A stretch of DNA of 40,785 bases. Source: Propionibacteriaceae bacterium (lineage in GTDB: Bacteria > Actinomycetota > Actinomycetes > Propionibacteriales > Propionibacteriaceae). The stretch covers positions 1 to 40,785 of the forward strand of contig JAISHO010000043.1 in NCBI GenBank assembly GCA_031262485.1, written 5' to 3'. Below, in pieces: positions 8,039 through 17,022 of this stretch. A program made the translations under genes and the position numbers. Under the pieces are notes generated by a model. The model did not search any database and was not told the origin of the DNA. It saw nothing but the letters and a program-made list of their open reading frames with translations. Numbering within the stretch: the first letter of the stretch is position 1; every line of letters starts with the position of its first letter.

Positions 8039-9178
8039 ATGTTGAATGCGGAGATCATCAACGAGGTCAAGGCCGAACTAGCTCTGCTGGGCCGGGCGCC
8101 GACCGCCCTCGACATCGCCGCCGCGCTCCGTTCCTGCGGGCAGGTCGTCTCCGATCACACCGTCCTCCTCGTCCAAGAGACAGTGCGCCGTGATTCGGTC
8201 GGCGCCGGGGCGCTCGACCCCCTCCTCGCCCTGCCGGGAGTGACGGACATCCTCGTCAACGGTCCCCGCGACGTCTACATCGACCGGGGAGCCGGGTTGG
8301 AACGGGCCGAGGTCCATTTCGCCGACGACGAGGAGGTGCGCAAATTGGCAACACGCCTAGCCGCCAGTGCCGGGCGGCGACTCGACGACGGCTCGCCCTA
8401 TGTAGACACCCGTTTGGCCTCGGGGGTGCGCGTCCACGCGGTCCTCGGCACGATCGCCTCGCCGGGCACCTGCTTGTCGTTGCGCGTGCCCTCCTCGCGC
8501 CGCCTCACCCTCGACGATTGGGTCTCCTGCGGCAGCCTGCCGGCCTCGGGTCGGGCGCTTCTCAGCCGGATCGTCGAGCGACGACGCGCCTTCCTCGTCT
8601 CCGGGGGCACCGGCTCGGGCAAGACGACCCTCCTCAACTCCCTCCTCGGACTCGTCCCGCCCTCGGAACGGATCGTCATCGTCGAGGATTCCCGGGAAAT
8701 GAACCCCGGCCATCCCCACGTGGTGCGCCTCGAGGCCCGGCCCGTCAACGCCGAAGGCGTCGGACTCGTCACCCTGGCCGACCTCGTCCGCCAATCGTTG
8801 CGGATGCGCCCCGATCGCCTCGTCATCGGAGAGGTGCGGGGGGCGGAGTTGTGCGATCTCCTCATGGCGCTCAACACCGGCCACGAGGGTGGCTGCGGCA
8901 CCGTCCACGCCAACTCCGTCGAAGACGTCCCCGCCCGGCTCGAATCCCTCGCCGCCCTCGGCGGCTTCGGTCGCGACGCCGTCCACGCCCAAGTGGCGGC
9001 CGCGCTCTCCCTCGTCATCCACGTCGCCCGGCGGGGCAGCCGCCGTCTCGTCACCCAGATCGGCGTCCTGCGCCGGGGCGACGATGGGCACGTCGTCGCC
9101 GAGACCGCTTGGGGCTATGACGGTGACCGATGCTTCGACGGTCCGGCGGCGGATCGTCTCCGGGAGCTTGTCGCATGA
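8039..9178 (+). CDS. tadA: Tad pilus assembly ATPase TadA/CpaF
   Basis: A 379-residue type II/IV secretion ATPase that powers Flp pilus extension and retraction from the cytoplasm. Walker A is GGTGSGKTT at 189-197, followed by an acidic Asp-box strand (IVIVEDSREM). Walker B lies in DRLVIGEVRGAE at 259-270, and the His box GHEGGCGTVHANS at 281-293. The N-terminal domain carries the family's TDILVNGPRDVYID strand. Start and length fit CpaF proteins. Its last codons overlap the tadB start (ATGA), showing translational coupling within the operon. Confidence 0.95.
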   Translation: MLNAEIINEVKAELALLGRAPTALDIAAALRSCGQVVSDHTVLLVQETVRRDSVGAGALDPLLALPGVTDILVNGPRDVYIDRGAGLERAEVHFADDEEVRKLATRLAASAGRRLDDGSPYVDTRLASGVRVHAVLGTIASPGTCLSLRVPSSRRLTLDDWVSCGSLPASGRALLSRIVERRRAFLVSGGTGSGKTTLLNSLLGLVPPSERIVIVEDSREMNPGHPHVVRLEARPVNAEGVGLVTLADLVRQSLRMRPDRLVIGEVRGAELCDLLMALNTGHEGGCGTVHANSVEDVPARLESLAALGGFGRDAVHAQVAAALSLVIHVARRGSRRLVTQIGVLRRGDDGHVVAETAWGYDGDRCFDGPAADRLRELVA

Positions 9179-10029
9179 TGGCTCTCGCGGTGCTTTTCTC
9201 CGGCCTGGCCGCCTGGCTCTGGGGACGGCCGAGGGTAGACGGCCGAGCCCGGTTGGCGGATGGCCCGATCGTCGCTTCGGGCAAAGACTGGCGTCGGCAC
9301 GCCGGATGGCTCGTGCCTGCGGCGCTCGTCATCGTCGTGCTCGGGTGGATCATCCCCTTCGGCTCGGTGGCCGTGGCCGCTGTCGTCGTCTCCGCCACGA
9401 CTCTCTGGATGGTCGCCGCCCACCGGCGCGATCAGCGTTCGATCAAACGAACCAAGGAGGTCGCCCGGGCCTGCCAGGTGCTCGAATCTCTCCTCGTGCT
9501 CGGCCATGTGCCCTCTCAGGCGATCGCGATCGCCGCCGAAGAATGCCCGATCCTCGCCCGGGCCGCCGCTGCCCAAAGGATCGGCGGTGACCTCGCCGAG
9601 GTGTTGAGCGTCGACGCCCGCCGCCCCGGCGCCCACGCCCTAGGCGACCTCGCCCAAGCCCTGCGCGTCTCCGAACGCACCGGAGCGCCCCTGCACAGCA
9701 TTCTCGAACGGGTCCGCCTCAACGTCGACGAGGAAGCCGATCTCGCCACCGTCGTGGCCGGCGAACTGGCCAGTTCGAAGGCGACGATCCGGATGCTCGC
9801 CGTCCTCCCCCTCCTCGGCATCGGGGCGGCCTTCGCGATCGGCGCCGACCCCCTCGGATTCTTCACCGGCAACGGTTTCGGCCGGCTCTGCCTCATCGGC
9901 GGGGTCGGTCTCCTCGCCGTGGGCGTCATCTGGAGCGACCGGATGGCCATTCGTGCCGTTCGCCCACCTCAAAGAAAGAGCAAACAGAACCACGGGAGTC
10001 GGGATAAGCAGAGTGGAGGGAAACGATGA
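9175..10029 (+). CDS. tadB: Tad pilus inner-membrane platform protein TadB
   Basis: A 284-residue membrane protein with the T2SSF (GspF) domain in its second half. The cytoplasmic helices contain RACQVLESLLVLGHVPSQ and later LAQALRVSERTGAPL. Two membrane segments flank the N-terminal part and two close the C terminus (around FAIGADPLGFF and LIGGVGLLAVGV). The ATG at 9175 overlaps the tadA stop as ATGA. An in-frame upstream ATG at 9130 lies deep within tadA and is not needed. TadB pairs with TadC to form the platform driven by TadA. Confidence 0.9.
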   Translation: MMALAVLFSGLAAWLWGRPRVDGRARLADGPIVASGKDWRRHAGWLVPAALVIVVLGWIIPFGSVAVAAVVVSATTLWMVAAHRRDQRSIKRTKEVARACQVLESLLVLGHVPSQAIAIAAEECPILARAAAAQRIGGDLAEVLSVDARRPGAHALGDLAQALRVSERTGAPLHSILERVRLNVDEEADLATVVAGELASSKATIRMLAVLPLLGIGAAFAIGADPLGFFTGNGFGRLCLIGGVGLLAVGVIWSDRMAIRAVRPPQRKSKQNHGSRDKQSGGKR

Positions 10030-10790
10030 GTATGACATGGCCGTTCTTAGCGGCACTGAGCGCCGGATTCGCCGTTGGCGCTGCGCTCGGACCAGACGCC
10101 CGTGGCCGTCTCTCCACGAGAACGCTCGTAGATCCAGGGGATCGGCTCCCGGAGTGGCTCTCTCCCGTCCCCGGAGCGATGCCGCCGACGCAGCGATGGA
10201 TCTTTTCAGCATTTGTTTGTCTCGGCCTCGTCATGGGAGTCGGAGACATGCTGGGGTGGTTGCTCGTGATCGCCATTCCCCTCGCCCTCGTCGGGTGCTG
10301 GGTGGGGCTGGGGCGATTGACCCTCCACGACCACAAAGGCGATGATCTCGTCATCCGAAGACGGGCGCCGATCGTCTTCGACCTCCTGGTCTGTTGTCTC
10401 AAGGCCGGATTGCCGTTGAGAACGGCGGTGGAGACTGTCGTCACGGCGATGCCGGGACCGGTCGCCGACCGTCTCGATCGTGTGCTCCGAGGCGTCACCG
10501 TCGGTTTATCAGACTCCGAAGCTTGGTTGGCGCTGAGCGATGACCGAGTGCTGGGATCACTCGCCAGAGATGTCGCGAGAGCGGCCCAATGGGGCACCGC
10601 TGTCAGCGACGTCTTCACCGAACACGCTGCGGAATTGCGCCGTGATCATCGGGTGGGGATTCTCACTCGGGCACGTTCGGTCGGCGTCAGCAGCGTCATC
10701 CCCCTGAGCGTCTGCTTCCTTCCGTCCTTCGTCCTCCTCGGCATCGCCCCGGTCATCGCCGGGGGACTGCTCTCGACCTTGTTCGGCTGA
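10026..10790 (+). CDS. tadC: Tad pilus inner-membrane platform protein TadC
   Basis: A 254-residue T2SSF-domain protein. Membrane segments lie near the start, at about residues 60-95, and at the C terminus (VSSVIPLSVCFLPSFVLLG and the following stretch). The conserved cytoplasmic helix is FDLLVCCLKAGLPLRTAVE near 118-136. Its ATG overlaps the tadB stop by 4 bases. Actinobacterial TadC proteins are usually short like this. It is followed by a 143-base gap before the pilin gene, where a separate pilin promoter could lie. Confidence 0.88.
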   Translation: MSMTWPFLAALSAGFAVGAALGPDARGRLSTRTLVDPGDRLPEWLSPVPGAMPPTQRWIFSAFVCLGLVMGVGDMLGWLLVIAIPLALVGCWVGLGRLTLHDHKGDDLVIRRRAPIVFDLLVCCLKAGLPLRTAVETVVTAMPGPVADRLDRVLRGVTVGLSDSEAWLALSDDRVLGSLARDVARAAQWGTAVSDVFTEHAAELRRDHRVGILTRARSVGVSSVIPLSVCFLPSFVLLGIAPVIAGGLLSTLFG

Positions 10791-10933
10791 TGCCACCTCC
10801 GGGTTTTCCACAGGTCGCGCATTCTTATCATGCTTATCCCCACCTCAAGAAGAAAACGCAGATGGACCTCAGAATCCGCATAGTTCCAATGAGTCCAGAT
10901 GGACATCGCCCCTACAGAACATGAGGAGAAATC

Positions 10934-11170
10934 ATGAAAGATCTGATGTTGGCCAACTCGAATCTCCCGTCGCTTTCGAAGCTCAAGCGGCGCCGGGCTG
11001 AGCGTGGCATGACGACAGCTGAATACGCGGTTGGAACGATCGGCGTCACCACATTGGGTGGAATTCTCATCGCAATTCTTCGGAACGAAGAATTCCGAGC
11101 GCTCATTTTCGATGTGATCAAGAAACTTTTCGAATTCATCATGTCATTCTTCAATGGCGGAATCGTCTGA
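10934..11170 (+). CDS. Flp-type major pilin (DUF4244 family)
   Basis: A 78-residue prepilin with a basic leader (KLKRRRAERG), a predicted prepilin-peptidase cut after Gly25 and Glu30 at position +5 of the mature protein (MTTAEYAVGT). A hydrophobic helix follows. This is the DUF4244 pattern of actinobacterial Tad clusters. A strong GAGGAG ribosome site precedes the ATG. It has its own upstream gap and a stem-loop after it, consistent with higher expression than the platform genes. No prepilin peptidase gene occurs in the window, so it must be elsewhere. Confidence 0.88.
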   Translation: MKDLMLANSNLPSLSKLKRRRAERGMTTAEYAVGTIGVTTLGGILIAILRNEEFRALIFDVIKKLFEFIMSFFNGGIV

Positions 11171-11178
11171 TAATGCAA

Positions 11179-11221
11179 CCTGAGGTGGGGGTGAGGGTAT
11201 CGCACCGAGCCCCCACTCAGG
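11179..11221 (+). terminator. Stem-loop between pilin and TadE genes, possible attenuator
   Basis: CCTGAGGTGGGGG (11179-11191) pairs with CCCCCACTCAGG (11210-11221) over 12 bp with one bulged G and an 18-base loop. No T run follows. In this position it would more plausibly attenuate transcription or protect the pilin mRNA than stop the operon. Confidence 0.5.
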
Positions 11222-11243
11222 AAAACAGTAAAAGAGGTATTTC

Positions 11244-11654
11244 ATGCGATCTCACTGTGGCCGTTCTTCGATGTCGGCGCGAGATTCCAGCGCATCGTCT
11301 AGTGAGAATCCCCAAAATATACGGGCCGAACGTGGCATGGTGACCGCCGAACTCGCCATCGGGGCTTTCGTCATCGCTGTTCTCGTGATGGGGCTTGCCG
11401 GGCTCTTCGGCGCGATCTTGGCGCAGGTGCGATGCTCCGACGCGGCCAGTGAGATCGCCCGGCAAGCCGCTCGGGGTGATGAGGCGGCGGTCCACCAGAT
11501 CGAGGAGGGATTGCCCGACTCGGCGGTGGTGAACGTGGCGGAGTCCGATGGCGTCGTCACCGCCGAGGTCGTCGTCTCTCTCACACCGTGGGGCGAATGG
11601 TTGCCGTCTATCACCGTCGGCGGCGAGGCGAGCGTTCGAACGGAGGCGTCATGA
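11244..11654 (+). CDS. tadE: TadE-family pseudopilin
   Basis: A 136-residue protein with a Flp-like prepilin site: Gly31 then MVTAE, with Glu36 at +5. One hydrophobic helix (about residues 35-60) and an extracytoplasmic domain follow. The leader is unusually long and Ser/Asn rich for the family. The AGAGG ribosome site upstream of ATG 11244 supports the start; a later start at Met10 is possible. Its stop overlaps the next start (ATGA). TadE proteins are minor pilins processed by the same peptidase as Flp. Confidence 0.85.
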   Translation: MRSHCGRSSMSARDSSASSSENPQNIRAERGMVTAELAIGAFVIAVLVMGLAGLFGAILAQVRCSDAASEIARQAARGDEAAVHQIEEGLPDSAVVNVAESDGVVTAEVVVSLTPWGEWLPSITVGGEASVRTEAS

Positions 11655-12025
11655 TCCGCCGCATGCGGGGGAGCGGAACTATCCTCACCCTCATCGTGAG
11701 CGGGTTCATCGTCCTTGTCAGCGCGATCATCCTCGCCGTCTGCCTTGGGGTCATCGCGTTGCACGAGGCGCGCTCCGGTGCTGATCTGGCGGCGATCTCA
11801 GCCGCTCAGGCCGCCGTCGACTCGAATCTCACCGCTTCCGAATCGATGGTCTGCGCCGAGGCCGGAATCGGCGCCCCGCCCCCGTTGAGCATCGAATCAT
11901 GCTCGATGACGATCGTCGGCGTCCACGTGGCCGTCACCGTGACGGTGGCCGCACCCTTCCCCTGGCGGATTCCGGGGCTGCCTGTCGAGGTCGCCGCGAC
12001 GAGCCACGCCGGCAACCTGCCATGA
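11651..12025 (+). CDS. TadE-like minor pilin (Rv3654c-like family)
   Basis: A 124-residue protein with a short basic N terminus (MIRRMRGSGT), one membrane helix (about residues 11-37) and a small extracytoplasmic domain with two cysteines. The RGSGT start and the pattern HEARSGADLAAISAAQAA match the TadE-like helicase/secretion neighbourhood family of actinomycetes. It lacks Glu at +5, so it is probably not cut like the pilin. ATG 11651 overlaps the tadE stop by 4 bases. It closes the pilus operon. Confidence 0.82.
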   Translation: MIRRMRGSGTILTLIVSGFIVLVSAIILAVCLGVIALHEARSGADLAAISAAQAAVDSNLTASESMVCAEAGIGAPPPLSIESCSMTIVGVHVAVTVTVAAPFPWRIPGLPVEVAATSHAGNLP

Positions 12026-12038
12026 GAGGATGCCCCCT

Positions 12039-13592
12039 GTGACGAACTTCGACGCCTTCTCGCAGGCGGACATCGCCCGCTTGAGAGAATCACTGCTCGC
12101 CGCCGACTACGAGATCGACGCCGTCATGGAGGCGGTCGGTCCCAGCGGCCAAGCCGGCTTGGCTCGCAACCACACGATCGCCGCCTCGCATGTTCTGGGA
12201 GACCGCAGCGATCCACTCGCCCGGCTCATCCGTCTCTTCGTCCTCCAACAACCCCAACCACGGGCCAGAATCGCCGAGATCGTCGATCTGCCCGCCCTCC
12301 TCGAGGCTGGTCTCCTTGAGGAGGCGAGAGCGGAGGACCCATCCCAATCTCACCGTGGCGCCGGGAGCCTCGCGCTTTCCACAGATCCGACGGACGACCT
12401 CGTCCGGGCCACGATCGACATCCGGCCGTATTCCGACGACGGCGAGGGGGTGAGCGGCTGGGCCGTCTCCGATCATGTCGCCGCCCTCGACACCGCAGCG
12501 ATCCAGTTCGATCCCAACCATGTGCTCGGCATCTCTGCGGCATCGATCTCGCTGGCGCACCTGACGAGCCGGCGGCCGGTCGTCCGGGCGCTCGATCTCG
12601 GCACCGGTTGCGGCATCCAATGCCTCCACCTCGCTGGGCACAGCGAGAAGATCGTCGCCACCGACCTCAATCCTCGAGCCCTCGCCATGGCCAGGTTGAC
12701 CTGCGGGCTCAACGGCATCGATGTCGAGCGACGGCTCGGATCACTGTTCGACCCGGTTGAGGGGGAGTCCTTCGATCTCATTGTCACCAATCCGCCATTC
12801 GTCATCTCCCCGCCCCGGGCGGATCGTCTCATCTACCGCGAATCCTCGCAGCAGGGCGACGATCTCATGCGCCAGGTCGTCAACCAGGGCAGCGAGCGGC
12901 TCTCACCAGGTGGCACTCTCGTCGTGGTGGGGAACTGGGCCCACACAGCGGGGCAGACCTGGCAGGAACGGGTCGACGGGTGGGTCCCGGCCGGCTACGA
13001 CGTCATCGCCATCGAGCGGGAACTGCTCGATGTCTATGAATACGCCGAGGTCTGGTTGGCCGACGCCGGCTGGTCCGGGACACCGCACTACCGCCGCCGG
13101 TATGAGGAGTGGCTCAGATATTTCGACCAGCTCGGCATCGAATCGGTCGGTTTGGGGTGGATCCTCGTCCAGCGCAACGAACGACGTGAACCGGGGCGTC
13201 GTCATCTCCCCTGGGCGCATCCCGTCGATCGCCCAGCCGACGAGTTGATGGCCTGCTTCGACGCCATCGGGCCGAGCCGCTGGAGCGATGAGGAACTCCT
13301 AGCCCGGCATTGGATCCTGGCCGCCGACACCGTTCAAGAGACCCTCGGGCCTCCCGGGGGAGCGGATCCGGCCCATGTCGTGCTCCGACGCCAGCATGGG
13401 TTGAAACGCGCCATCGAAGTCGGCACCGCTCTCGGCGGCGTGCTCGGCGCCTGCGACGGCGAACTGGCCCTCCGCCAGATCATCGACGCGGTGGCATCCC
13501 TCACCGATGTCGACGCCCACGCTCTGCGCGGTGAGATCCTCCTCGATGTTCGCTCCCTCATCGCCGACACCTGGTTGAGCGAGGCGAGATGA
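12039..13592 (+). CDS. Actinobacterial NPPF-motif methyltransferase
   Basis: A 517-residue protein in which an N-terminal helical domain (about 1-175) precedes a class I methyltransferase domain. SAM-binding motif I is ALDLGTGCGIQCLHL, followed by ATDLNPRALAMA, and the catalytic tetrapeptide NPPF is at residues 251-254. NPPF/NPPY marks enzymes that methylate glutamine side chains or nucleic-acid base nitrogens (HemK, RlmF and similar). A C-terminal region of over 200 residues is specific to the actinobacterial family. I prefer GTG 12039, with GAGAGG 9 bases upstream; ATG 12030 abuts that site too closely. It sits 13 bases after the Tad operon. The target is unknown. Confidence 0.82.
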   Translation: MTNFDAFSQADIARLRESLLAADYEIDAVMEAVGPSGQAGLARNHTIAASHVLGDRSDPLARLIRLFVLQQPQPRARIAEIVDLPALLEAGLLEEARAEDPSQSHRGAGSLALSTDPTDDLVRATIDIRPYSDDGEGVSGWAVSDHVAALDTAAIQFDPNHVLGISAASISLAHLTSRRPVVRALDLGTGCGIQCLHLAGHSEKIVATDLNPRALAMARLTCGLNGIDVERRLGSLFDPVEGESFDLIVTNPPFVISPPRADRLIYRESSQQGDDLMRQVVNQGSERLSPGGTLVVVGNWAHTAGQTWQERVDGWVPAGYDVIAIERELLDVYEYAEVWLADAGWSGTPHYRRRYEEWLRYFDQLGIESVGLGWILVQRNERREPGRRHLPWAHPVDRPADELMACFDAIGPSRWSDEELLARHWILAADTVQETLGPPGGADPAHVVLRRQHGLKRAIEVGTALGGVLGACDGELALRQIIDAVASLTDVDAHALRGEILLDVRSLIADTWLSEAR

Positions 13593-13747
13593 CAGAGCGA
13601 GGCTTTGGTCATGAGTGATTGACTTTCTCCCGGATCACGGTCGATCCGAGTGGTCCCAAGTTGGAGGAACACGGTGCCGAGGGTGAATGATTCTGAGGTA
13701 AGGTCACCAAGACGCCCGCACCGGCGCCACGGGAGGATAGGGAGAAT

Positions 13748-16402
13748 ATGGCCAAGGCATCGCCGAAGCGCTATCTCGTCATCGTCGAATCCCCGACTAA
13801 GGCGAGCAAGATCGCGTCCTACTTGGGGCCGGGCTATGTCGTCGAGTCGAGCCGGGGGCACGTCCGTGATCTGCCGACCTCGGCCTCCGACATCCCCGCG
13901 AAGTACAAAGCGGAGAAGTGGGCCCGCACCGGCGTCAACATCGATCGTGACTTCGAGCCGCTCTACGTCGTCCCGACGGAGAAGAAAGCGACGATCCGCT
14001 CCCTCAAGGAGAAGCTGAAAGACGCCGACGAACTCCTCCTCGCCACCGACGGTGACCGCGAAGGGGAAGCGATCGCCTGGCACCTGCTCCAGGAGCTCAA
14101 ACCCTCCGTTCCCGCCAAACGGATGGTGTTCCACGAGATCACCCCGCAGGCCATCACCGAAGCGGTGTCGAACCCGCGCGATCTCGACGCCGATCTCGTC
14201 GACGCCCAGGAGACTCGCCGCATCCTCGACCGCCTCTACGGCTACGAGGTGTCCCCGGTGTTGTGGAAGAAGGTCATGCCCCGGTTGTCGGCTGGGCGCG
14301 TCCAATCCGTCGCGACGCGCCTCATCGTCGATCGTGAACGAGAGCGGATGCGCTTCACCACCGCCGCCTACTGGGATCTCACCGCCACGCTGACGGCCGA
14401 GGGCGACACCACCGAATTCCCCGCCCGATTGACCGAGGTGGCCGGGCGGAAAATCGCCCAAGGACGCGATTTCACCGCCGATGGCGTCGTGGCCGGGAAC
14501 GCCCTCGTCCTCGACGAGACCACGGCCACCGGATTGGCCGAACAGCTCAAGGCCGGACGTTTCGTCACTAGCTCAGTCGAGGCCCGCCCCTACACTCGCC
14601 GGCCCTACGCCCCTTTCCGCACCACCACCTTGCAGCAAGAAGCTGGCAGAAAACTCGGATTCACTGCTCAGCGGACGATGTCGGTAGCCCAAAGCCTCTA
14701 TGAGGGTGGCTGGATCACCTACATGAGAACCGACTCCGTCACCCTCTCCGACCAGGCCATCCGGGCTGCCCGCAGCCAGGTCTCCGATCTCTATGGCCCG
14801 GCCTACTTGCCGGAGAAACCGAGGATCTACACCTCGAAGGTGAAGAACGCTCAAGAGGCGCACGAGGCCATCCGGCCAGCCGGCGACGTCTTCCGCACCC
14901 CCGCCCAATCTGGTTTGAGCGGCGACGAGCGCAAACTCTACGAACTCATTTGGATGCGCACGATCGCCTCCCAGATGGCCGACGCCAAGGGCGAACAGGT
15001 CTCGATCCAGATCGCCGCCACGACCGCGCGACCGGTCACCGTCGAGGGAACCGATGCCACCGAGTGCCGTCTCACCGCCTCGGGACGCACCGTCACCTTC
15101 CCCGGCTTCCTCAAGGCCTATGTCGAATCCCACGACGATCCCACCGAAGCCGGAGACGACGCCCAGACACGTCTGCCCGCGCTTTCAACCGGTCAGAACC
15201 TCGATCCGGTCGATGTCGCCGCCGCCGGCCATGAGACTCGCCCTCCGGCCCGCTACACCGAGCCCAGCCTCGTCGCCAAACTCGAGGAACTCGAGATCGG
15301 ACGCCCGTCGACCTACGCCTCGATCATCCGCACCATCACCGCCCGTGACTACGTCTTCAAGAAAGGCTCCGCCCTCGTTCCGACGTGGCTCGCCTTCGCC
15401 GTCACCCGTCTCCTCGAAGAGCAATTCCCCCAACTGGTCGACTACGCCTTCACCGCAACGATGGAGGAAGACCTCGACGAGATCGCCCGCGGCGACGCGA
15501 AGCGCCTCGACATTCTCAACACGTTTTATTTCGGAGCCGGGGATTCCCAAGGGCTCCACAAACTCGTCAACGAATTGGGCGAGATCGATCCGAGGGTCCT
15601 CTCCAGTTTCCCCATCGCCGATTCCGGGATCACCGTCCGGGTCGGAAAATACGGCACCTACGTCGAGGACGCCGAGGGACGCCGCGCCAATGTGCCAGCG
15701 GATCTCCCTCCCGACGAGTTGACGGCCGATCACGCCCGTGAACTTCTCGACACCCCGGTGGCCCAAGACCGTGAGATCGGGGTCGCTCCCGACACGGGGT
15801 ATCCCATCGTCGTCAAATCCGGCCGCTTCGGCCCCTATGTCACCGAAGTCCTCCCGGAAGGGGCGCCGAAGGGAGTGAAACCGCGCACCGGCTCACTCTT
15901 CTCCTCGATGCAGCCGGAGACGGTCACCCTAGACGACGCTCTGCGTTTGCTCAGCTTGCCTCGCACCGTCGGCCATGACGCCGAGGGCGTCGCGATCACT
16001 GCGCAAAACGGTCCTTACGGCCCTTACCTCAAGAAGGGGACCGATTCACGTCCTCTGCCGGATGAGGAGTCGATCTTCACCGTCACACTCGAGGAGGCCG
16101 AAGCGATCTACGCCGCCCCGAAGCAGCGTCGTCGTGCCGCTGCCGCCGCTCCCTTGCGGGAATTGGGCGCCGATTCGGCCACCGGGTCCCCGATCGTCGT
16201 GAAATCCGGCCGCTTCGGCCCCTACGTCACCGATGGGACGACGAACGCCACCCTGCGCAAGACCGATGCCCCTGAGACGATCACCAAGGAACGGGCAGAA
16301 GAGCTCCTCGCCGAGAAACGAGCCAAACCCCCGACGACCCGCTCCAGCAGTCGCACCACGAAGAGCAAGACGACTGGGCGAACGACGAAGAAGAAAGCAT
16401 GA
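13748..16402 (+). CDS. topA: DNA topoisomerase I
   Basis: An 884-residue type IA topoisomerase that relaxes negative supercoils. The Toprim domain begins at residue 8 with Glu14 in VIVESPTKA and carries the acidic triad in TDGDREGE (Asp101, Asp103, Glu105). The active-site tyrosine is Tyr325 in TYMRTDS. The C-terminal half lacks zinc-finger cysteines and instead carries topoisomerase C-terminal repeats. Two copies of IVVKSGRFGPYV lie near 686 and 816, with a degenerate copy near 757, and the protein ends in a Lys/Arg/Thr-rich tail. This is the actinobacterial form, where the basic tail aids processivity. A GGAGGATAGGGAG ribosome site precedes ATG 13748. The stop overlaps the tmk start. Confidence 0.97.
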   Translation: MAKASPKRYLVIVESPTKASKIASYLGPGYVVESSRGHVRDLPTSASDIPAKYKAEKWARTGVNIDRDFEPLYVVPTEKKATIRSLKEKLKDADELLLATDGDREGEAIAWHLLQELKPSVPAKRMVFHEITPQAITEAVSNPRDLDADLVDAQETRRILDRLYGYEVSPVLWKKVMPRLSAGRVQSVATRLIVDRERERMRFTTAAYWDLTATLTAEGDTTEFPARLTEVAGRKIAQGRDFTADGVVAGNALVLDETTATGLAEQLKAGRFVTSSVEARPYTRRPYAPFRTTTLQQEAGRKLGFTAQRTMSVAQSLYEGGWITYMRTDSVTLSDQAIRAARSQVSDLYGPAYLPEKPRIYTSKVKNAQEAHEAIRPAGDVFRTPAQSGLSGDERKLYELIWMRTIASQMADAKGEQVSIQIAATTARPVTVEGTDATECRLTASGRTVTFPGFLKAYVESHDDPTEAGDDAQTRLPALSTGQNLDPVDVAAAGHETRPPARYTEPSLVAKLEELEIGRPSTYASIIRTITARDYVFKKGSALVPTWLAFAVTRLLEEQFPQLVDYAFTATMEEDLDEIARGDAKRLDILNTFYFGAGDSQGLHKLVNELGEIDPRVLSSFPIADSGITVRVGKYGTYVEDAEGRRANVPADLPPDELTADHARELLDTPVAQDREIGVAPDTGYPIVVKSGRFGPYVTEVLPEGAPKGVKPRTGSLFSSMQPETVTLDDALRLLSLPRTVGHDAEGVAITAQNGPYGPYLKKGTDSRPLPDEESIFTVTLEEAEAIYAAPKQRRRAAAAAPLRELGADSATGSPIVVKSGRFGPYVTDGTTNATLRKTDAPETITKERAEELLAEKRAKPPTTRSSSRTTKSKTTGRTTKKKA

Positions 16403-17007
16403 CCCGCGGGCACTTTCTCGTCTTCGAAGGAGGGGATGGCGCCGGGAAGACCACCCAAACCACGATCCTGGCCGAGTGGCTCGCCCGAACTGGCCGCGAG
16501 GTCGTCGTCACTCAGGAGCCCGGCGGCACCGCCCTCGGCACGGCTTTGCGCGGCCTCCTGCTCGACCCCGACGGCGCCGTCGCCCCAGCCGCCGAAGCTC
16601 TCCTTTACGCCGCTGACAAGGCGCAACATGTCAAAGAGGTCATCGAACCGGCGATCGCCGCAGGCAAAATCGTGGTCTGCGACCGCTACGTCGAATCGAT
16701 GATCGCTTATCAGGGGGCCCGCAGCGTCCTCGACCTCGCCGACGTCGAGCGGATCGCCACCTGGGCGGTCGGAGGGTTGACGCCCGACCTCACCATCCTC
16801 CTTGACGTGCCCGTCGCCGAAGCCTTCGCCGGCAAGGGGGAACTCGATCGCATGGAGGCGGCTGGAACCCTCTTCCACGAGCGGGTCCGCGACCACTTCC
16901 TCGCCTTGGCCGACCGCGATCCCCAGCGCCACCTCGTCGTCGCCCGCCAGAGCATCGAAGAGACGGCTCAAGTGATCCACGACGCGGTGGAATCGATCCT
17001 CGCCTAA
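16399..17007 (+). CDS. tmk: Thymidylate kinase
   Basis: A 202-residue enzyme that phosphorylates dTMP to dTDP with ATP. The P-loop GGDGAGKTT is at residues 11-19. The DRY motif (CDRYVESMIAYQG) lies near 94-106, and a LID region contains AGKGELDRMEA. Length is typical. The ATG overlaps the topA stop (ATGA), so the two are translated together. The holB gene that commonly follows in actinomycetes is absent here; the next gene is on the opposite strand. Confidence 0.95.
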   Translation: MTRGHFLVFEGGDGAGKTTQTTILAEWLARTGREVVVTQEPGGTALGTALRGLLLDPDGAVAPAAEALLYAADKAQHVKEVIEPAIAAGKIVVCDRYVESMIAYQGARSVLDLADVERIATWAVGGLTPDLTILLDVPVAEAFAGKGELDRMEAAGTLFHERVRDHFLALADRDPQRHLVVARQSIEETAQVIHDAVESILA

Positions 17008-17021
17008 GATCGATCGTTTTT
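16992..17021 (+). terminator. Intrinsic terminator overlapping the tmk stop codon
   Basis: ATCGATC (16992-16998) and GATCGAT (17008-17014) form a 7-bp stem with a 9-base loop. CG and five T follow to 17021. The tmk stop codon lies in the loop. It separates tmk from the convergent RDD gene. Confidence 0.55.
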
Positions 17022-17022
17022 C

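Noticed and set aside
13334-14461. Minus-strand open frame across the end of the methyltransferase and start of topA
   Set aside because: It spans two well-supported genes and lacks a ribosome site or domain; a composition artefact.
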